A stretch of DNA of 64,000 nucleotides from Pseudomonadota bacterium (GTDB taxonomy: Bacteria > Pseudomonadota > Alphaproteobacteria > Rhizobiales > Devosiaceae): assembly GCA_023393475.1 (NCBI GenBank), contig JAEWLC010000072.1, positions 1 to 64,000 of the forward strand. Reading direction: 5' to 3'. How positions within the stretch are numbered: position 1 is the stretch's first letter; each line of letters begins with the position of its first letter. The notes beneath the pieces are model-generated. The model searched no databases. It was given only the letters and a program-made list of their open reading frames with translations, and was not told where the DNA came from. This document shows, piece by piece, positions 9,396-16,465 of the stretch. The translations under genes and the position numbers were made by a program.

Positions 9396-9496
9396 GAGGG
9401 AGGAGGATACGCCATTTGCCAGTGGTTCTAGGTCGAGGGAGGAGGATACGACTTCGAACCGGGTGTCGCAGAGCAGGACCGAGGGAGGAGGATACG
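9396..9496 (-). repeat. three identical 16-nt loop repeats
   Basis: Plus-strand GAGGGAGGAGGATACG occurs at 9396-9411, 9435-9450 and 9481-9496, identical in all three copies, with spacings of 39 and 46 nt. Each is the loop of a hairpin whose arms differ between copies. Confidence 0.95.
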
Positions 9497-9519
9497 GTGC
9501 GGCCCACATCGACACTCAC

Positions 9520-9548
9520 AATATGCACTTTGACCGTTTGGTCCACAA
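9520..9548 (-). promoter_or_regulatory. candidate promoter of the three-hairpin RNA
   Basis: Minus strand: TTGTGG (9548-9543), 17-nt spacer, CATATT (9525-9520). The predicted start near 9514 coincides with the 5' edge of the outer stem of hairpin c, which supports the call. The spacer also holds an imperfect palindrome TTGACC-GTTT-GGTCCA. Confidence 0.5.
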
Positions 9549-9648
9549 TGCGCAGTGCTACATGCCAGCTATGCAGTTTCCGCAAGGATAGGTCAGCTGT
9601 GCTGACATGACGCAAGCGTCACATGGACGGCTGCGCAAGCGGGGTGGG

Positions 9649-9688
9649 AGAAAAAAAATAAGGCCCCGCTCGAGGGGAGAGCGGGGCC
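9649..9688 (-). terminator. Rho-independent terminator T3
   Basis: Minus strand: GGCCCCGCTC - TCCCCTC - GAGCGGGGCC, a perfect 10-bp stem (arms 9679-9688 and 9662-9671), then TTATTTTTTTT. Shares its CCGCTC-TCCCCTC-GAGCGG core with T2, suggesting the two RNA units arose by duplication. Confidence 0.9.
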
Positions 9689-9770
9689 GAGTTGCAATCA
9701 TTGCTGACTGCAAGGAGGAACAAACAACGAGCGCGAGGAGGAGGAGGGAGAAGCGCTCAGCTGCTGTCGA
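9649..9770 (-). ncRNA. small RNA with one anti-SD hairpin (cuckoo/CcsR-like)
   Basis: Minus strand, about 120 nt. A 6-bp stem GAGCGC/GCGCTC (9753-9758 with 9729-9734) carries the loop TTCTCCCTCCTCCTCCTC. Downstream an unpaired TTCCTCCTT (about 9711-9719) matches the anti-Shine-Dalgarno core, then comes a short TTGCA/TGCAA stem and terminator T3. No protein-coding frame is convincing here. A possible promoter lies at 9778-9805. Confidence 0.65.
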
Positions 9771-9777
9771 CCCGGGA

Positions 9778-9805
9778 TATATGTCCGTGATGCTGACCCA
9801 ACAAG
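9778..9805 (-). promoter_or_regulatory. candidate stress-type promoter for the 9649-9770 RNA
   Basis: Minus strand CTTGTTG (9805-9799) and CATATA (9783-9778) separated by 15 nt. The CTTG and CATAT-like boxes resemble RpoH-dependent promoters, which drive CcsR RNAs in Rhodobacter. This is a weak, eye-only match; the rest of 9806-9968 shows no gene. Confidence 0.35.
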
Positions 9806-9968
9806 CGCGTTGTGCGGCATGCGAGACATGCGTTTCTTGCATACCTCTTAAGTCGATGAGTTTGCTCGTGTATTGCCGGTCTGACGGCATCCCACGACGA
9901 TGTGAACGATGTCATTTGCGGGCCGGTATCGCAGTCTTGTGCGAGGTTCGGCAGGCGAATCTGCCGGG

Positions 9969-10955
9969 CTAGAGCCAGCCGCTGCGCTTGAAATAGAGGA
10001 ATGGCACGATGGCCGAGAGGACCATCAGCCCGATCGCAAACGGATAGCCGAACGCCCAATCCAGTTCGGGCATGAGGCGGAAGTTCATGCCGTAGACAGA
10101 GGCGACGAGAGTGGGCGGCAGGAACACCACGGCCGCCACGGAGAAGATCTTGATGATCTGGCTCTGCTCGAGGTTGATTAGGCCGAGGGTCGCATCGAGG
10201 AGGAAGGTGATCTTGTCCGAGAGGAAAGTGGCGTGGTCGCTGAGCGCCGCGGCGTCGCGCTGCAGCACCTTGAGATCCTGCTTGCGGTCGCGCACGGCGC
10301 GAGGATCATCGTTGCTGGCGCTCTGGTGGTAGCTGACCAGCCGACTGATCGAGACCAGGCTTTCGCGGGCGAGGGTGAGGACGTCGCCCTTCTTGCCGAT
10401 CTGCTCGATGAGCGATTGCAGGTCGCGGGTCTTGCGGGTGGGCTTGGTGGCCTTGTTGCCGAAGACTTCGCGCGAGATCAGGTCGATGCCGTCGCCGGTG
10501 TTCTCAAGCAGCTGCGCCAGCCGGTCGATAAAGGACTCGAGCAGGCCGATCATCACGCGCTCGCCGGTGATCTCGCCGTGCGCGGGGCGGGCGACGAGGC
10601 GCTCGTAGAGGCGGAAGGGTTTTGGGTCGGCGTAGCGGACGGTGACGAGCTGGTCGTTGCGCAACACGAAGGTGATCGGGGTCTTCACGATCTGGCCGGC
10701 GTCGTCCTCGATGAGGGCGGTGATGGTCATGAACTCGGCGCCTTCCTCGTTGTAGAGGCGCGCGGACGGCTCGATGTCCTGCATCTCGCGACGGGTGGGG
10801 ATGTCGATGCCGAGGCAGGACTCGACGAACTTGTCCTCGTCGCGGGTCGGGTCGGTGAGGCTGTACCAGACGGCTTCGCCGATTTCGGACTCGGCGGCCG
10901 GATCGAAATCGGTGGGGACGAGGCGGTTGCCATCGCGGGTGTAGGCACGCAGCAT
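9969..10955 (-). CDS. corA: CorA-family divalent cation transporter
   Basis: 328 residues. Long soluble N-terminal domain (1-260) and two C-terminal transmembrane helices (about 268-290 and 300-322). The signature YGMNF lies at the end of the first helix, giving the pore loop of CorA pentamers. The family moves Mg2+ (also Co2+ or Ni2+) through the inner membrane. GGAG ribosome site 7 nt before the ATG. A run of basic residues ends the protein. Complete length. The small-RNA cluster lies directly downstream. Confidence 0.92.
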   Translation of the reverse strand: MLRAYTRDGNRLVPTDFDPAAESEIGEAVWYSLTDPTRDEDKFVESCLGIDIPTRREMQDIEPSARLYNEEGAEFMTITALIEDDAGQIVKTPITFVLRNDQLVTVRYADPKPFRLYERLVARPAHGEITGERVMIGLLESFIDRLAQLLENTGDGIDLISREVFGNKATKPTRKTRDLQSLIEQIGKKGDVLTLARESLVSISRLVSYHQSASNDDPRAVRDRKQDLKVLQRDAAALSDHATFLSDKITFLLDATLGLINLEQSQIIKIFSVAAVVFLPPTLVASVYGMNFRLMPELDWAFGYPFAIGLMVLSAIVPFLYFKRSGWL

Positions 10956-11162
10956 AACGGGGCTCCAAAGCTCGCCGCGCCGGCGCGCCCGACCCGATGC
11001 CTCGGGCTAGAGCGCCGGCAAGATCGAAGGTCGACTTCGACTGTCGGGGTTCATTTCCGGTTCCTGTTGAAGGTTCGGCCGCAAGCGCCCGAAACACCAG
11101 CCGGGATGCGCCTTCGGCACGCGCCCGTCAAGAGGGGCGAAACGCGCCGCGTTCGAACGTGA

Positions 11163-11654
11163 TCAGTCGAGGAAGGCGGAGGCCAGTACGGCCCTGAGGT
11201 CACCGTCGGTGGCATAGGCGATGTTGTCGATGCGCCAGATGCGGGCGCCGATCGACGGGTCGTCGATCAGCTTGAGCGCCAGCGTGTCGGTGAAGTTGGC
11301 ATCCGGATAGGCCTTGAAGGCGTAGTCGATGCGGACGCGGGCTTCATCCATCATGAAGTTCACGTTGCCCGGCTGGCACTGGTCGGCGTAGTCCGGGTGG
11401 GCCTGCCACGGGATGCCGTCACCAAGCGGGGGCTTCTCGTCGAGATTGGCTTGCTGGATGGCGTCGTTCTTCTCGAGGGCCTTTGCGATCTCGCTGGTCA
11501 GCCCCACGGTGAGAAGTCCCGTCACCGGCGCCATGTCGTTGCCGAGGCGCGAGAGGCAGAAGATCTGGCCGATCTGCTGGGGCGTGAGCGTGATTGGCTG
11601 CGCCAGGGTGGGCGTCGCGCAGGCGATGGCGGCGAGGACGAGAATTGTGCGCAT
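11163..11654 (-). CDS. secreted protein, paralogue of 12457-12882
   Basis: 163 residues from the ATG at 11654. Signal peptide 1-18 (LVLAAIACATPTLA-Q). The mature part shares a clear order of motifs with the protein at 12457: (Q)(I/F)G-x-x-FC(L/I)xRLxxDMAPV near residue 28, W-Q-x-x-PDYAxxCxP near 90, and a C-terminal LxxDDI/RIDNI-x-(Y/F)-(A/S)-D-G strand. Two cysteines per protein are shared and may form a disulphide. Family and function not recognised. The longer frame reaching 11852 overlaps the divergent GNAT gene and is rejected. Confidence 0.75.
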   Translation of the reverse strand: MRTILVLAAIACATPTLAQPITLTPQQIGQIFCLSRLGNDMAPVTGLLTVGLTSEIAKALEKNDAIQQANLDEKPPLGDGIPWQAHPDYADQCQPGNVNFMMDEARVRIDYAFKAYPDANFTDTLALKLIDDPSIGARIWRIDNIAYATDGDLRAVLASAFLD

Positions 11655-11769
11655 GGCCAGTTCCGATTGGGTCGCGCGAATTAGTAGCCGGCATGGCTGA
11701 ACTGCGGATGAATGGGGGGCTTGGGCACGCGGGGGTGGCAATGCTAGACGGCTGCCGAACGGAGTCGCC

Positions 11770-12456
11770 ATGACCAAGCTTGCCGCCCTCGACAACCCTG
11801 CCTGGAACTCGCTGATATCGGGGCATCGGCCGGTCGCCGAAATCAACGGCATGGCTGGGCGCTTCCCGGTTGCGATGTCGCCGATCGTCGGGCTGGAACG
11901 CTATGTGGCCGAGGCGTTTGCGCAGCTCGAGGCGCTGGTGCCGATGGACGATGCCGTCGGGCTGGTGACGACGGCGAGCTACGAGATTCCGGCGAGCTGG
12001 GAGCAGCTGGGCGAGATCGCGTGCTTCCAGATGGTGTGCCACGCACCGCCGCCGAGGCCGGACATCGTGCCGATGCGGCTCGTCGACACCGACGCGACCG
12101 CGATGCTGGAACTGGCGCTCGCCACGGAGCCCGGACCGTTTCGCGCCGGCACGATCGGGATGGGGCGGTATTACGGGCTGAAGGCGGATGACGGCCGCCT
12201 GATGGCGATGGCCGGCGAGCGGATGCAGTCGGACGGGCTGACCGAGGTCAGCGCGGTGTGCACCTGGCCGGAGTTCCGCGGCAGGGGCCTCGCCGCGACG
12301 CTCGTATCCTTCGTGGCCGCGCAGATTGCGGCGGAGGGGCGGGTGCCGTTCCTGCACGTGAAGACGGAGAACGCCGGCGCGATCGCGCTCTATCGCAAGC
12401 TCGGGTTCGAGGTGCGTGCGACGGTGGTGTTCAGGTTGATCCGGCGGCGGGCCTGA
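11770..12456 (+). CDS. GNAT-family acetyltransferase
   Basis: 228 residues. The C-terminal half (about 110-228) is a GNAT domain: LTEVSAVCTWPEFRGRGLAATLVSFV holds the acetyl-CoA pyrophosphate loop (R/Q-x-x-G-x-G/A as RGRGLA), followed by HVKTENAGAIALYRKLGFE. The N-terminal half is a weak GNAT-like fold, as in FR47-type acyltransferases. Substrate unknown. It is embedded between two minus-strand genes for paralogous secreted proteins. The stop codon abuts the neighbour's stop, making TGATCA. Confidence 0.88.
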   Translation: MTKLAALDNPAWNSLISGHRPVAEINGMAGRFPVAMSPIVGLERYVAEAFAQLEALVPMDDAVGLVTTASYEIPASWEQLGEIACFQMVCHAPPPRPDIVPMRLVDTDATAMLELALATEPGPFRAGTIGMGRYYGLKADDGRLMAMAGERMQSDGLTEVSAVCTWPEFRGRGLAATLVSFVAAQIAAEGRVPFLHVKTENAGAIALYRKLGFEVRATVVFRLIRRRA

Positions 12457-12882
12457 TCAGTCGCCCGCGAGGCTGTCGCGCATCGACTCGCCGTCGGAAA
12501 AGAGGATGTCGTCGAGGCGGAGCAGGCCATCGACGAAGCGCATGACCAGCCGGTCGGAGAAGCCGGACTTGCCCTCTTCAGCATAGCGGTAGGAGAGGAT
12601 GACCTGTGGGGCTTCGTAGGTGCCGGAGGCGCCGACGGGCTCGCAGATGTTGGCGTAGTCGGGCTTGCCCTGCCAGCGGACCTTGTCGACGCCGGTCTTT
12701 TCGACGAGCGCCCGCGTCTCGGGCGTGAGGACGGCCAGCACCGGGGCCATGTCGCCGGAGAGCCGTCCGATGCAGAACACCACGCCGAACTGGGTGGAAG
12801 TCATGGAATCGGCGGTGGCGGGGGCCGGCAGCAGCATTAGGGGCAGCAGCGCGAGCGCCGCTGCCTGCTTTAGAACGACCAT
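12457..12882 (-). CDS. secreted protein, paralogue of 11163-11654
   Basis: 141 residues with a signal peptide 1-24 (LALLPLMLLPAPATA-D). It repeats the motif order of the protein at 11163 (FGVVFCIGRLSGDMAPV, WQGKPDYANICEP, LLRLDDILFSDGESM). Its first 13 nt overlap the end of the LsrB-like gene, so it is probably translated from the trxB-lsrB message. Function unknown. Confidence 0.75.
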   Translation of the reverse strand: MVVLKQAAALALLPLMLLPAPATADSMTSTQFGVVFCIGRLSGDMAPVLAVLTPETRALVEKTGVDKVRWQGKPDYANICEPVGASGTYEAPQVILSYRYAEEGKSGFSDRLVMRFVDGLLRLDDILFSDGESMRDSLAGD

Positions 12883-13763
12883 TCGCGGGCCTTGCCGACG
12901 AGGAAGTCGCGGAACACGCCGACGCGCTTCGAGTTCTTGAGCGCCGGGGGATAGACGAAATAGGCCTCGTAGGCGGGCAACTCGATGCCGGCGAGAACTC
13001 GGACCAGATTCTCCTCACCCTCGGTGACATAGTCGGGCAGCATGGCAATGCCGAGACCGGCGCGGGCGGCCTGCATCATGCCATAGATGGCGTTGACCTT
13101 CATGGCGGCGCGGCGCGGTGAGGAATCGGGGCGGCCGAGGCGCTCGAGATAGTTGATGTCGCCGAGATAGGACGGCACCGGCTCGCCGAACGAGATGATG
13201 CGGTGCTTGTCGAGTTCCTCGACGGCCTGGGGCTCGCCGAACTCCGAGACGTACTGGCGCGAGGCGTAGAAGTGGTTGTGCACCGTGAACAGCTTGCGCT
13301 GGATCATTTCCGACTGGTTCGGGCGGTGCAGGCGGATGGCGACGTCGGCCTCGCGCATGGCGAGATCGAGCTCGGCGTCGTTGAGCTTAATCTCGATCTG
13401 GATTTCCGGATAAAGGATCAGGAACTCGTGGATGCGGGACGAAAGCCAGGTCGAGCCGATACCCACCGTGGTGGTGACGAGCAGGGGGCCGGTCGGCACC
13501 TCCTGGCTTTCGGACATCTGGGTTTCGACCTGCTGCAGCTCCCAGTGCATGCGGTGCGCGGTGCGGAAGAGCTGCTCGCCAACCTCGGTCAGGACGAGGC
13601 CGCGGGCGTGGCGGATGAAGAGCTTTAGGGCAAGGTCCTCTTCGAGCGCGGAAATCTGCCGAGATACGGCAGACTGGCTCATGTTGAGCTTTTCTGCCGC
13701 GTGGGTGAAGGACCCGGATTCAGCTGCAGTATGGAAGATGCGGAGCTTGTCCCAATCCAGCAT
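12870..13763 (-). CDS. lsrB: LysR-family regulator, LsrB/VtlR type
   Basis: 297 residues. N-terminal winged HTH (residues 1-60; SFTHAAEKLNMSQSAVSRQISALEE) and a type 2 periplasmic-binding effector domain (about 90-290). The position directly after trxB and the overall sequence match the Rhizobiales regulators LsrB (Sinorhizobium) and VtlR (Brucella), which control oxidative-stress, envelope and small-RNA genes. No cysteine is present in this protein, although cysteines were reported to matter for redox sensing in the Sinorhizobium protein. Just 3 nt separate it from trxB, so the two form an operon. Confidence 0.8.
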   Translation of the reverse strand: MLDWDKLRIFHTAAESGSFTHAAEKLNMSQSAVSRQISALEEDLALKLFIRHARGLVLTEVGEQLFRTAHRMHWELQQVETQMSESQEVPTGPLLVTTTVGIGSTWLSSRIHEFLILYPEIQIEIKLNDAELDLAMREADVAIRLHRPNQSEMIQRKLFTVHNHFYASRQYVSEFGEPQAVEELDKHRIISFGEPVPSYLGDINYLERLGRPDSSPRRAAMKVNAIYGMMQAARAGLGIAMLPDYVTEGEENLVRVLAGIELPAYEAYFVYPPALKNSKRVGVFRDFLVGKAREWSF

Positions 13764-13766
13764 CTG

Positions 13767-14729
13767 TTATTCCGCAGCCTCAGCGAGTTCCATCGAAGCA
13801 AGATACTCTTCGGCATCGAGCGCCGCCATGCAGCCCATGCCGGCGGCCGTGACGGCCTGGCGGTAGACGTCGTCGGTCACGTCGCCGGCGGCGAATACGC
13901 CCGGGACGTTGGTAGAAGTGCCGCCGGGGGTGACCAGCAGGTAGCCGCCCGGCTTCATGTCGAGCTTGCCGGCAAAGACCGACGTCGCGGGCTGGTGGCC
14001 GATGGCGATGAAGACGCCGTCGACATCCTTCTGGGTCACGTGGCCGGTCTTGGTGTCCTTGATCCTCACGCCCTTGACAGAGCGCGGCATGTCCTCGCCA
14101 TAGACCTCTTCGATCTCGGCGTTCCAGATCACCTCGACCTTGGGGTTCTTGAACAGGCGCTCCTGCAGGATGCGCTCGGCGCGGAACTCGCCGCGGCGGT
14201 GGACGACGGTGACCTTGGACGCGAAGTTGGTGAGGAACAGCGCTTCCTCGACAGCAGTGTTGCCGCCGCCGACCACGACCACTTCCTTGCCGCGGTAGAA
14301 GAAGCCGTCGCAGGTGGCGCAGGCGGAGACGCCAAAGCCCTGGAACTTCTCCTCGGACGGCAGCCCGAGCCAGCGGGCCTGGGCGCCGGTGGCGACGATG
14401 ACCGCGTCGGCGGTGTAGCGGGTGCCGCTATCGCCGATGAGGACGAAGGGGCGCCTGTCGAAATCGACTTCGACGATGATGTCGTTGACCATCTTCGTGC
14501 CGACATGCTCGGCCTGCGCCTTCATCTGCTCCATGAGCCACGGGCCCTGGATGACATCGGCGAAGCCGGGGTAGTTCTCGACATCGGTGGTAATGGTGAG
14601 CTGACCGCCCGGCTGCAGGCCGGCGATCATGACGGGCTCGAGCATGGCGCGCGCCGCATAGATGGCCGCCGTGTAGCCCGCCGGGCCCGATCCGATGATG
14701 ACGACTTTGGCGTGCACCTTACGCTCCAT
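13767..14729 (-). CDS. trxB: thioredoxin reductase
   Basis: 320 residues. FAD-binding GSGPAGYTAAIYAARA (13-28), redox-active CATC with C137 and C140 followed by DGFFYRGKEV, NADPH-binding GGGNTAVEEALFL, and the closing GVFAAGDV FAD motif. Reduces thioredoxin with NADPH in the cytoplasm. First gene of the trxB-lsrB-12457 operon. Normal family length. Confidence 0.96.
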   Translation of the reverse strand: MERKVHAKVVIIGSGPAGYTAAIYAARAMLEPVMIAGLQPGGQLTITTDVENYPGFADVIQGPWLMEQMKAQAEHVGTKMVNDIIVEVDFDRRPFVLIGDSGTRYTADAVIVATGAQARWLGLPSEEKFQGFGVSACATCDGFFYRGKEVVVVGGGNTAVEEALFLTNFASKVTVVHRRGEFRAERILQERLFKNPKVEVIWNAEIEEVYGEDMPRSVKGVRIKDTKTGHVTQKDVDGVFIAIGHQPATSVFAGKLDMKPGGYLLVTPGGTSTNVPGVFAAGDVTDDVYRQAVTAAGMGCMAALDAEEYLASMELAEAAE

Positions 14730-14903
14730 TACACTTGGACTGACGCAGTCCTGGCCTCAATGCGCGAAAACTCACGCCGCACTCCAAGGTAGGGGGTTCG
14801 GCGCATGCCTTTCAAGGCCGCACCCATCGCCCAGTGACGATGGAGCGCATGGCGAGGCGTAAAAGTCCACAGTTTCGCGCGAGGCAGGGTGCGCGATCGG
14901 TTA

Positions 14904-15377
14904 TCAGATGAACTTAACTTCGAGAATTTCGTACGTCTTGGCACCGCCGGGAGCCGCGACCTCGACCGAATCGCCCTTCTCCTTGCCGATCATCGCGCGG
15001 GCGATGGGCGAGGAGATAGAAATACGGCCCTTGGTCAGGTCAGCCTCGGCGTCGCCGACGATCTGGTAGGACTTCTCAGCCTCGGTATTCTCGTCGACGA
15101 GCTTCACCGTGGCGCCGAACTTGATGGTCGAGCCCGAGATCTTGGTGACGTCGATGATGTCGGCGAGCGCGAGCAGCGACTCGAGTTCCTTGATGCGGCC
15201 CTCGTTGAGGCTCTGCTGCTCCTTGGCCGCGTGATACTCAGCGTTCTCCGAAAGGTCGCCGTGGGCGCGCGCTTCCGAAATGTCGGCAATGATCCTGGGC
15301 CGCTCTTCGGAGGTGCGGCGGCGATATTCCTCTGACAGGGTCTTGTGCCCCTGTGGTGTCATCGGAATCTTGTCCAT
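14904..15377 (-). CDS. greA: transcription elongation factor GreA
   Basis: 157 residues from the ATG at 15377 (GGAG 8 nt upstream). N-terminal coiled coil (1-75) with the acidic tip motif [20 protein letters not shown], whose D and E residues reach the RNA polymerase active site to trigger cleavage of backtracked RNA. The C-terminal FKBP-like domain ends [23 protein letters not shown]. Only the cytoplasmic form is plausible; longer upstream frame lacks support. The leader carries a long inverted repeat (15403-15453). Confidence 0.95.
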   Translation of the reverse strand: MDKIPMTPQGHKTLSEEYRRRTSEERPRIIADISEARAHGDLSENAEYHAAKEQQSLNEGRIKELESLLALADIIDVTKISGSTIKFGATVKLVDENTEAEKSYQIVGDAEADLTKGRISISSPIARAMIGKEKGDSVEVAAPGGAKTYEILEVKFI

Positions 15378-15402
15378 TGCCGTCTCCAACTCAAAAGAAA
15401 CA

Positions 15403-15453
15403 CTCCCCCTGCCAAGTCGTTCGGCTTGCCGGCTGACTGACTTGAGGGGGAGC
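15403..15453 (-). promoter_or_regulatory. inverted repeat in the greA leader
   Basis: Arms CTCCCCCT-gc-CAAGTC (15403-15418) and GACTTG-AGGGGGAG (15440-15453) pair as 14 bp with a 2-nt bulge around a 21-nt loop. The structure ends 26 nt before the greA start. It has no T-run on the greA side, so a leader stem-loop or operator is more likely than a terminator for upstream transcription. Confidence 0.5.
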
Positions 15454-15577
15454 GCCTGACTAGACTGCCTTCCGCGAGCGCTTCGGTCAAGCACCGCGCG
15501 GAGGCACTGCGCGAGCGGTGCATATCGTTGCGGATGGGCCGATCGTCAATGGCTCGGCCGACAAGTCAGCGGCCGCG

Positions 15578-16462
15578 TTACGCCCACGCGGCCTGGAACA
15601 GTTCGCGCGCGATCGATGGACTCGCGAGGTAGCGGACGACGTTGTGCTTGTCGTCGTCGGGATTGTCGATGTCGGTGATGTCGACGACGTCGGCAAAGCC
15701 GATGCTCTCCTTGGTGATGGCCCGGCCCAGCGTCACGAAGTCGTCGACGTGGCGGCCGTTGATCCATTTCGCGATAGGTGGCTTCGGCATGGAGCCGCGC
15801 GGGGGCAGGATGGGCTTGAACATGCTGACGCTGAGCGGGGAGCCAAGGGTGATGAAGAGCGGCGCGTCGCGGCCTGCGAGCCGCCGGCCGGCAAGCAGCC
15901 GGTAGGCGATGACCGTGCCCAGCGAATGGGCGACGATGATCGTGGGATCGGGGCGGCCGTCGAAAACCTGGGCCTCGACTTCGGCATCGACCTTGGCGGC
16001 GAGGGCCTTGTTGCTGATGTAGATCGCCGCCTGGCGCAGGAACTGCTTGGCGACGAACAGCCCCTTGTCCGGCAGGATGCCCTCGAGCAGCCCGGCAAAA
16101 GCGATGATCCACCCCTCGTGCGGGGCGCCCTGCGCGACAGCCTCGCGCGGCACGCCCTGCCGCTCTGCCTCGGCTTCGAGCTCCTCGGTGGTGACGCCGG
16201 CGGCATTCGCGTAGGCTTGGAGGAGGGCGATTGCATCGCTGGTGTTGGTTGCCCCAGGGCCGCCCATGGCGGTGCTGGTGTCACCGCCAGTAGCGGCGTT
16301 GGCGAGGGTCTTGGCGTAGTAGGCAACGTCGATGGCGGGCGGGGTGGGACGCGGCAGGTTCAGCTTGTCCCACGTGCCCTCGAGGGCGCGCTGCCATGAC
16401 GTGCGGATGGTGTCGGCGGTTTCTTCCTCGTTGTTGATGCCGTGTATGAAGACGATCCGCAT
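15578..16462 (-). CDS. alpha/beta hydrolase paired with a caspase-like protein
   Basis: 294 residues. It starts directly with the first strand and oxyanion segment (RIVFIHGINN, 2-11). The nucleophile elbow is AHSLG with Ser180 (usually GHSLG), and HNVVRYL with His273 is the likely acid-base residue. The long insert 50-130 is Ala/Glu-rich. The family resembles lipase/PGAP1-like hydrolases of unknown substrate; no signal peptide, so probably cytoplasmic. The start lies 3 nt after the stop of the caspase-like gene, so the two are co-transcribed and likely work together. Confidence 0.8.
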   Translation of the reverse strand: MRIVFIHGINNEEETADTIRTSWQRALEGTWDKLNLPRPTPPAIDVAYYAKTLANAATGGDTSTAMGGPGATNTSDAIALLQAYANAAGVTTEELEAEAERQGVPREAVAQGAPHEGWIIAFAGLLEGILPDKGLFVAKQFLRQAAIYISNKALAAKVDAEVEAQVFDGRPDPTIIVAHSLGTVIAYRLLAGRRLAGRDAPLFITLGSPLSVSMFKPILPPRGSMPKPPIAKWINGRHVDDFVTLGRAITKESIGFADVVDITDIDNPDDDKHNVVRYLASPSIARELFQAAWA

Positions 16463-16465
16463 CGT

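Larger units (their letters stand above)
9318..9514 (-). ncRNA. small RNA with three anti-SD hairpins (cuckoo/CcsR-like)
   Basis: Predicted transcript of about 195 nt on the minus strand. Three hairpins in a row each present the same 16-nt loop sequence CGTATCCTCCTCCCTC. Hairpin a (9384-9421) has a perfect 10-bp stem TGGCAAATGG/CCATTTGCCA. Hairpin b (9424-9460) has a 10-bp stem with one mismatch. Hairpin c (9463-9515) has an inner GGGCC/GGTCC stem and an outer GTGTCG/CGACAC stem. The stems differ in sequence but all pair, while the loops are identical, which is strong evidence for a selected RNA structure. Terminator T1 follows. CCUCCU mimics the 3' end of 16S rRNA, so binding to Shine-Dalgarno purines or related targets is inferred. 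Confidence 0.75.

Noticed and set aside
9396..9496. Three identical 16-nt repeats at nearly regular spacing, CRISPR-like at first sight
   Set aside because: Only three copies, each is a hairpin loop on a different stem, and no cas genes are present. It is an sRNA structure, not a CRISPR array.
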